A DNA stretch of 8,236 nucleotides, from NCBI GenBank assembly GCA_024404395.1, contig JAKSPZ010000027.1, positions 1 to 8,236 on the forward strand. The letters are read 5' to 3'. Position numbers and translations under genes: made by a program. The stretch comes from Clostridia bacterium (GTDB lineage: Bacteria > Bacillota > Clostridia > Christensenellales > Aristaeellaceae). A model generated the notes under the pieces. It was not told the DNA's origin. It worked only from the letters and a program-made list of their open reading frames with translations, and ran no database searches. Below, in pieces: positions 5,201 to 8,236 of this stretch; the stretch's first letter is position 1, and every line of letters begins with the position of its first letter.

Positions 5201-7478
5201 TGACGCGGATGGTGTAGACCACATCCTTGGTCAGAGCGCCGAGGGAGAAGCCGGTCAGCTGCAGCTGGGTATCATCGTTCAGATAGACCTTGCCGTACTG
5301 GTCGGAGATATTGACATTGTAGGAAGCGACCTCGCCGGCAACGGTCCAGGAGAAGGTGACAAAGCCGGTGGTGGTGCAGCTGTCGGTAATGCAGTAGACG
5401 CCATTCTCACGCTTGAGGAAGCTGTCGAGGGTGATCACAGGCGTACCGAGCTCGGTGGGCTTGATATAGCGGGGCGCGTAGGGGGAGAACAGCAGTTCCT
5501 GCATCTTGGGGGTAGCGACGCCGGTGGGTCTCATACCGACCTGCTGCTGGAAGAGCTTAACGGCGTTCTGGGTGGCACGGCCGAAATAGTTGGTGGTGTG
5601 GCCGGTGAAATAGCCCAGTTCGCGGAGACGACGCTGCAGGCGATTGACGCGGATGTTCTCATCGCCGCGGCGGAGGGTGATGTAGCCGGCGTATTCGGGG
5701 GCATTCCATGCGAACAGTCTTGCCTGAACGGTGGCGCTTGCACGACCGTCGATGACCAGACCGACCTGTGCCTGGAAGCGGCGAACGGCTTCTTCGGTGG
5801 CGGCGGTATAGGTGCTGCCGGGATTCTCCTCAAGATAGAACAGTGCCTGCAGGCGGTTGTTCAGCTGGCGGACACGATAACCGGTGTCGCCACGGCGCAG
5901 CTCGATGTAGGTGGAGCAGCTGTTTGCGTAAGAGGAGTACAGACGTTCGAGGGTAGCACGATCGGCGGTGCCGGTGGCGGGCAGACTGTTCTGCTCCTGG
6001 AAGAGCTGGACTGCCAGCTGAGTGCGGCTGCCGTAGATGCCGTCGGCGGCATCGGCGAGATAGCCGAGGTCGCGCAGACGCTGCTGCATGCGGGTCACGC
6101 GGAGACCGCGATTGCCGCGGGCAAGGGCGACGTAGGGATCGAAGGCGGAGAGCTTGCCGCCGAGGATGAGGCGCTGCAGTTCTTCGTCGGCGATGCCGGT
6201 GATGGGGCGGCCGAGATCATCCTGCAGGAGCTCGATGGCGTACTCGGTGCGATAGCCGAAGATGCCGTCGATGTAGTAATCATAGTAACCCAGATTGTAC
6301 AGAGGCTCCTGAATGGCACTGACCGCATCGCCGCGGCTGCCGCGGTACAGAGGTCTGTACTGAACGGCGGGCGCGAGCAGGGTCCAGGCGTGGGACTCTT
6401 CGGGGATATCGATCTGCTCGACCAGTACGTACTTGTCGTTGCCGGTCTTGGTGGCGTCGGTGGTGAACTCCATGAAGGTGAAGGTCGGGGTAGCAGAGGC
6501 TTCGGAGACCTTCGCGTAGACCAGCAGCTGACCTTCCATGGCGCTGAGAACGTAGCCGGAGATCGTGCTGCCGGCGGGAAGGCTTGCGTAGCTCGACTTC
6601 AGCGTCAGGTACTTGCTGAGGTCGCCGGTCTCGGCATTGACTGCGTAGATCACGTTGTCGCTGCCCAGCATGAAGAGCTTGCTCTCGGAAGCAGCCAGCA
6701 TGGTGGAAGAGACCTCGGGCGTGGTCAGGACCTTCTGATCCATGGTCTCGGCGTTGTAGCGCTTCAGTCGAATGGCGCTGCCGGTATTGGCAAGATAATA
6801 GACATAGCCGTTCACGACTGCGAAATCATAGACGTTGGTGTCGATGATATCGGCGGCAAATGCGCCCTTGCGGAGAATGCGCAGGTCGCTGCCGTTGTTG
6901 ATATAGACCTGGTAGGTGTCGCCGACCCAGAGCTTCGAGGGCGTTGCTTCGGAATAGGTCTCGAACTTGCCCGTGATGGTGTTCAGGATCAGTGCACCGG
7001 CGTTTTCAACGTAGTTGGCAACGGGACCGTCAACGGTGGCATAGATGGAGTCGAAATTCTCGACGGAATTCTGTGCCACGGCGTCGGTGCCGCCATCAAA
7101 GTTGTAAACGCGGATGGTATTGCGCGCGGCGGTGGGGATATAATACACAGACTGCGCGGCAATCGTGCACGCGTCGATAACGTTGGCACAGATCACCTTT
7201 TCGGTATAGGTGTTCAGGTCAAGCGCGATCAGCGCGGTGGCGGCTCCGTTGTCGCTGAAATAGACGACACGGTATGCGTCGACGGAAACGATGCCGGTAG
7301 CGGAAGTCTTGTTGACGGCGGTGCTGTTGCCGGGGATCAGCAGATGACCGTTGCCGTCAAGGTAGACCGACAGACCGTCGTTTCTTGCAACGAGATCGGT
7401 CGTGACCTCTGCCAGCGCCGAGCCGATCATAAGGATCGACAGCAGTGCTGCCAGCAGAACTATCAGTCGTTTGTTCAT
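2223..7478 (-). CDS. Giant exported modular protein: propeller-like region, peptidoglycan-binding-like repeats, Ig/Fn3-like repeats
   Basis: The 1751-residue product starts with a classic signal peptide: MNKRL, a hydrophobic core, and probable cleavage after GSALA (residue 23). Residues about 30-370 hold blade-like repeats (VVYFSDNG, SVYYIPTA, YVYYLANTG, KLFMLGSDN) and resemble DUF5050-type beta-propellers. Four PG_binding_1-like units follow at about 374-440, 449-515, 524-590 and 599-665, each with a RG..G..V..LQ..L..LGY type core. Seven Ig/Fn3-like beta-sandwich repeats cover about 678-1600. Acidic Pro/Glu-rich linkers lie at 1107-1180, 1281-1340, 1438-1501 and 1601-1668. A degenerate peptidoglycan-binding-like unit (1676-1751) ends the protein. 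There is no LPXTG motif, SLH domain or C-terminal membrane helix, and no recognisable catalytic domain. I infer a secreted protein held to the cell wall non-covalently. The ATG at 7478 has GGAGG 8 nt upstream; a TTG 15 nt earlier is less likely. Its true function is unknown. Confidence 0.94.
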   Translation of the reverse strand: MNKRLIVLLAALLSILMIGSALAEVTTDLVARNDGLSVYLDGNGHLLIPGNSTAVNKTSATGIVSVDAYRVVYFSDNGAATALIALDLNTYTEKVICANVIDACTIAAQSVYYIPTAARNTIRVYNFDGGTDAVAQNSVENFDSIYATVDGPVANYVENAGALILNTITGKFETYSEATPSKLWVGDTYQVYINNGSDLRILRKGAFAADIIDTNVYDFAVVNGYVYYLANTGSAIRLKRYNAETMDQKVLTTPEVSSTMLAASESKLFMLGSDNVIYAVNAETGDLSKYLTLKSSYASLPAGSTISGYVLSAMEGQLLVYAKVSEASATPTFTFMEFTTDATKTGNDKYVLVEQIDIPEESHAWTLLAPAVQYRPLYRGSRGDAVSAIQEPLYNLGYYDYYIDGIFGYRTEYAIELLQDDLGRPITGIADEELQRLILGGKLSAFDPYVALARGNRGLRVTRMQQRLRDLGYLADAADGIYGSRTQLAVQLFQEQNSLPATGTADRATLERLYSSYANSCSTYIELRRGDTGYRVRQLNNRLQALFYLEENPGSTYTAATEEAVRRFQAQVGLVIDGRASATVQARLFAWNAPEYAGYITLRRGDENIRVNRLQRRLRELGYFTGHTTNYFGRATQNAVKLFQQQVGMRPTGVATPKMQELLFSPYAPRYIKPTELGTPVITLDSFLKRENGVYCITDSCTTTGFVTFSWTVAGEVASYNVNISDQYGKVYLNDDTQLQLTGFSLGALTKDVVYTIRVTAYPMDGNSAHITSATLQFKHIDEPVIPVIGTITDVTTAIIQTDKTENDVDYIHPGTVQLKWYADGDVASYYVAILDENGNVCLDTNTIDESASISSSLMTEGKIYTLSVSAIPTNGTIADAFTVTRKFTLNTEVPEIPTVDAPVITSDDLTPDVGGTYVLESDPVTFKWDAVTDAFQYYIEVINASDVTIDSVATTETTFTLNPTAMTEGSTYTLKVTAIPAAGTLDNATAASVSLLRKPSEAIIVLSAPVPTLLSADVGDDGISYVSAMSLDFDWDVVEGAAAYNFSITDSTNSVVMSVTCDDTGITIPADELIPEATYVATVNPVPEDTENAQGTPAMVPFVVTADEESTELPTTPEETTVIETEPSDEFLPTEETVVEETPVEDVIPDTEPEGDVPTEEPTVPEVEPTVPDVEPTEAVATSIAIAGSATDENGVCLLPADADTFSFHWHCDGASAYSILISDENNPELLSTTMSIEEATMPAAQIVPNTVYSIEIGALDAAGNPLCESTVLYFMLPAANEEAPVEEVPVEETPVEETPVEETPVADVPSQDLPGGEDDTADNNNASDIPVEQPVEVVPAVGALSVSIDPINNYDGDVVITDGLVTFNWYAESAASYTVSLVDSIGNVLASQENIAQTSIQLDTAQLAANEVYALTVIAYGADSSVSYGSVTFKRVEAVEEPTQGYEEQPVEENTQGYEEQPVEENTHGYEEQPIAENTQGYEEHPIEEPVYEEPVVVVPSVGAVSLSITPINDYSGDVIITDGTIYFDWYADDATSYSIKLIDAYGNVSASMENITGTGTQLEAYQLAGNETYTFSVDAYGADGSVSTASVRFMRIEIVEQPTYEAPVYEQPVHEEPTYQEPVYEQPADEEPLYQEPVYEEPVYQEPVYEEPVYQEPVYEQPAGTQPITGSSDYGTIAMLQNILVERGWLAYGTYTEGVLDDATLYAVIDLQNAWNMNGYGVMVTDMQSRIINTDTVDLLMANQALYK
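2478..2678 (-). repeat. 15-bp tandem repeats encoding [VT]Y[EQ][EQ]P pentapeptides
   Basis: Within the giant gene, residues about 1607-1667 are built from five-residue units such as VYEQP, VYEEP and VYQEP, with occasional variants (ADEEP, PLYQEP). At the DNA level this gives 15-bp periodicity, often paired into 30-bp units. The segment joins the last Ig-like domain to the C-terminal peptidoglycan-binding-like unit and should be an extended acidic spacer with regularly placed tyrosines. Confidence 0.9.
2679..3458 (-). repeat. Duplicated Ig/Fn3-like domains 6 and 7 of the giant protein
   Basis: Domain 6 (residues about 1341-1437, nt 3168-3458) and domain 7 (about 1502-1600, nt 2679-2975) align almost without gaps. 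Shared landmarks include VVP.VGA.S.SI.PIN.Y at the start, the ITDG and WYA segments, and AYGAD.SVS near the end. They are far more alike than any other pair of the seven domains, so they arose by a recent internal duplication. Confidence 0.85.
3021..3156 (-). repeat. 36-bp tandem repeat encoding QGYEEQPVEENT units
   Basis: Four units start at 3021, 3057, 3093 and 3129 with an exact 36-bp period. Each encodes a 12-residue unit of the form QGYEEQPVEENT; variants include HGYEEQPIAENT and QGYEEHPIEEPV. The unit beginning at 3129 diverges after about 3146. The array forms the linker between Ig-like domains 6 and 7. Confidence 0.93.
3561..3632 (-). repeat. 15-bp tandem repeat encoding PVEET pentapeptides
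   Basis: Units start at 3561, 3576, 3591, 3606 and 3621 (the last incomplete), each resembling GGGCGTTTCCTCAAC on the plus strand. They encode PVEET/PVEEV repeats in the linker after Ig-like domain 5. Confidence 0.9.
3945..4007 (-). repeat. 21-bp tandem repeat encoding EPTVPEV-like heptapeptides
   Basis: Three consecutive 21-bp units (3945-3965, 3966-3986, 3987-4007) each begin GGTGGG on the plus strand and encode EEPTVPEVEPTVPDVEPTE-type sequence. They lie in the acidic linker between Ig-like domains 4 and 5. The rest of that linker (up to about 4160) is Thr/Glu/Pro-rich but not regularly repeated. Confidence 0.85.
5484..6359 (-). repeat. Four tandem PG_binding_1-like units in the giant protein
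   Basis: Four units of about 66 residues spaced about 75 residues apart occupy residues 374-665. Each starts Y..L.RG, has an LQ..L..LGY or similar helix, a middle G.YG..T..AV..FQ segment, and ends near T...L. Unit 3 is the most diverged (ALFYLEENPGSTY in place of the LGY...G.YG core). In the family this fold is a three-helix peptidoglycan-binding module of cell-wall enzymes and adaptors; binding here is inferred. Confidence 0.88.
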
Positions 7479-7520
7479 AAAATAATCCTCCAAAACGTAG
7501 GGATAACTTTTAGACGCATC

Positions 7521-7529
7521 ATTATAGCA
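7521..7529 (-). promoter_or_regulatory. Extended -10 promoter of the giant exported-protein gene
   Basis: On the minus strand TGCTATAAT gives a consensus TATAAT (7521-7526) preceded by the extended -10 TG. No good -35 is seen at 16-18 nt (closest is ATTAAT-like). The predicted start is near 7514, about 36 nt ahead of the start codon. Confidence 0.6.
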
Positions 7530-7603
7530 CGGGGTTCCTTTGAATTAATGATTTATAAATGTAATTTTCTTGGGAAATAGCAGGAAAATTAATTGTATGC
7601 GAG

Positions 7604-7609
7604 TATAAT
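7604..7609 (+). promoter_or_regulatory. Probable -10 box of the DUF1858 gene
   Basis: A perfect TATAAT lies 65 nt before the start codon, giving a leader of roughly 58 nt. No convincing -35 is present at the usual spacing, so this promoter may need an activator or is only moderately supported. TTGTAT and its complement ATACAA flank the box. Confidence 0.5.
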
Positions 7610-7673
7610 AAATACAAACGGAATGTGATTCTGTTCCACTAATATTGTTGATTCATACAAGGAGAAGAATAAT

Positions 7674-7895
7674 ATGGCACAGCAGGTTACCAAACAGACC
7701 ATGATCGGCGAACTGCTTCAGATCGACCGCGGCGTTGCTCCCATTCTGCTCGGCATCGGCATGCATTGCCTTGGCTGCCCCGCTTCCACCATGGAGACCA
7801 TTGAAGAGGCTGCTGCTGTTCACGGCGTTGATGCAGACGCTCTCGTCAACCAGCTCAACGAGTTCATCGCGAAGAACGCACAGAACAACGGCTGA
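7674..7895 (+). CDS. DUF1858 / hybrid-cluster-protein-associated redox disulfide domain protein
   Basis: This 73-residue protein is a complete stand-alone DUF1858 domain, the family also modelled as the hybrid-cluster protein-associated redox disulfide domain. The hallmark is the CxxC motif in GMHCLGCPASTMETIEEAA (Cys32, Cys35), placed after a segment typical of the family (TKQTMIGELLQIDRG...ILLGIGM). The C-terminal half (about 41-69) is a helical region ending in LNEFIAKN. No signal peptide is present, so it should be cytoplasmic. A redox or metal/sulfur-related role is presumed for the family but no reaction is established. The ATG has AAGGAGA 8 nt upstream. Codons are strongly biased to C- or T-ending choices (for example GCT, GTT, CTC), which may indicate high expression. 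It is monocistronic, with a terminator 15 nt after the stop; no hybrid-cluster protein gene is nearby. Confidence 0.95.
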   Translation: MAQQVTKQTMIGELLQIDRGVAPILLGIGMHCLGCPASTMETIEEAAAVHGVDADALVNQLNEFIAKNAQNNG

Positions 7896-7910
7896 TCGAC
7901 AAATTGAAAT

Positions 7911-7950
7911 AAAGAGGTTGCTTCGTTATCGAAGCAACCTCTTTTGTTTA
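7911..7950. terminator. Bidirectional terminator between the DUF1858 gene and uvrA
   Basis: AAAGAGGTTGCTTCG (7911-7925) pairs perfectly with its complement at 7930-7944 around a TTAT loop. The stem's own A and T ends, plus TGTTTATTTG on the plus side and ATTTCAATTTG on the minus side, give T-rich tails in both directions. The uvrA stop codon (7948-7950) lies only 3 nt from the stem. Confidence 0.88.
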
Positions 7951-8236
7951 TTTGCGCTCAAGGATGGGTTTGAGATATTCGCCGGTATGGCTGCCCTTGA
8001 CTTCCGCCACTTCCTCGGGCGTACCCTTGGCAACGATGGTACCGCCGCGGTCGCCGCCGTCGGGACCGAGGTCGATGATGTAATCTGCGGTCTTGATGAT
8101 ATCGAGATTGTGCTCGATGACGACCAGCGTATTGCCCTGGTCTGCCAGACGCTGCAGCACCAGATTGAGACGCTCGATGTCGGCGACGTGGAGACCTGTG
8201 GTGGGCTCGTCAAGGATGTACATCGTCCGACCTGTG
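7948..8236 (-). CDS. uvrA: Excinuclease ABC subunit UvrA, C-terminal end (cut by window edge)
   Basis: The 95 complete residues visible are the end of UvrA, the dimeric ATPase that recognises bulky DNA lesions and loads UvrB in nucleotide excision repair. The visible part starts [16 protein letters not shown], which contains the Walker B and D-loop of the second ABC ATPase domain. It continues with the switch-histidine segment VVIEHNLD and the UvrA-typical [13 protein letters not shown] and AKGTPEEVA, then ends [14 protein letters not shown]. The family is about 940 residues, so roughly nine tenths of the gene lies beyond the right edge. The reading frame is open to the edge and no defect is seen. 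It ends at a shared hairpin with the DUF1858 gene. Confidence 0.97.
   Translation of the reverse strand, partial: TGRTMYILDEPTTGLHVADIERLNLVLQRLADQGNTLVVIEHNLDIIKTADYIIDLGPDGGDRGGTIVAKGTPEEVAEVKGSHTGEYLKPILERK

Noticed and set aside
3843..7580. Open reading frame of 1245 codons on the plus strand, antisense to the giant gene
   Set aside because: It mirrors the codon bias of the opposite strand, has a Gly/Asp/Val-rich composition with no recognisable domain, has no ribosome binding site at its start, and runs through the promoter of the giant gene. The minus-strand frame has a signal peptide and clear domains.
7593..7660. Long-range RNA hairpin TTGTATG with CATACAA that would hide the DUF1858 ribosome binding site
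   Set aside because: The left arm lies upstream of the predicted transcript start near 7616, so it would not be in the mRNA; only a DNA-level site remains possible.
1..8236. Idea that secG, mscL, the exported protein and uvrA form one functional system
   Set aside because: The genes alternate in strand and are separated by terminators and individual promoters, and several are housekeeping genes with unrelated roles.

Overview
The window looks like a chromosomal segment of a Gram-positive-type bacterium, most likely a member of the Clostridia (Bacillota). This is an inference from several signs: strong AGGAGG-type ribosome binding sites before every complete gene, a moderately GC-rich base composition with AT-rich intergenic regions, an MscL with a C-terminal zinc ribbon, a stand-alone DUF1858 protein, and a large secreted protein that joins a beta-propeller-like region to peptidoglycan-binding repeats. 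No rRNA, tRNA, CRISPR array, transposase or integrase was seen.

Layout. Position 1-129 (minus) is the N-terminal half of secG, cut by the left edge. Position 254-670 (minus) is mscL, followed by its own terminator; secG has a separate strong promoter, so the two are separate units. Position 814-2172 (plus) is a cytoplasmic transglutaminase-like protein, divergent from mscL across a 143-bp spacer whose two TATAAT boxes form a perfect palindrome. Position 2223-7478 (minus) is one 1751-residue exported modular protein and fills nearly two thirds of the window. It convergently meets the transglutaminase-like gene at a shared hairpin. Position 7674-7895 (plus) is a 73-residue DUF1858 redox-disulfide protein, divergent from the giant gene. 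Position 7948-8236 (minus) is the C-terminus of uvrA, convergent with the DUF1858 gene at a perfect 15-bp-stem hairpin. Coding density is high; no gene-free stretch exceeds 200 bp.

The genes appear to be monocistronic, each with its own promoter and/or terminator, so gene order does not argue for a shared pathway. secG (protein export), mscL (osmotic emergency valve) and uvrA (nucleotide excision repair) are housekeeping genes. The most unusual item is the giant exported protein: signal peptide, propeller-like region, four peptidoglycan-binding-like repeats, seven Ig/Fn3-like beta-sandwich repeats separated by acidic Pro/Glu repeat linkers, and a degenerate fifth peptidoglycan-binding-like unit at the very C-terminus. 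Its linkers are encoded by tandem DNA repeats (15, 21 and 36 bp) and its last two Ig-like domains are near-duplicates, so this gene is evolving by internal repeat expansion. I did not find a convincing new multi-gene system.
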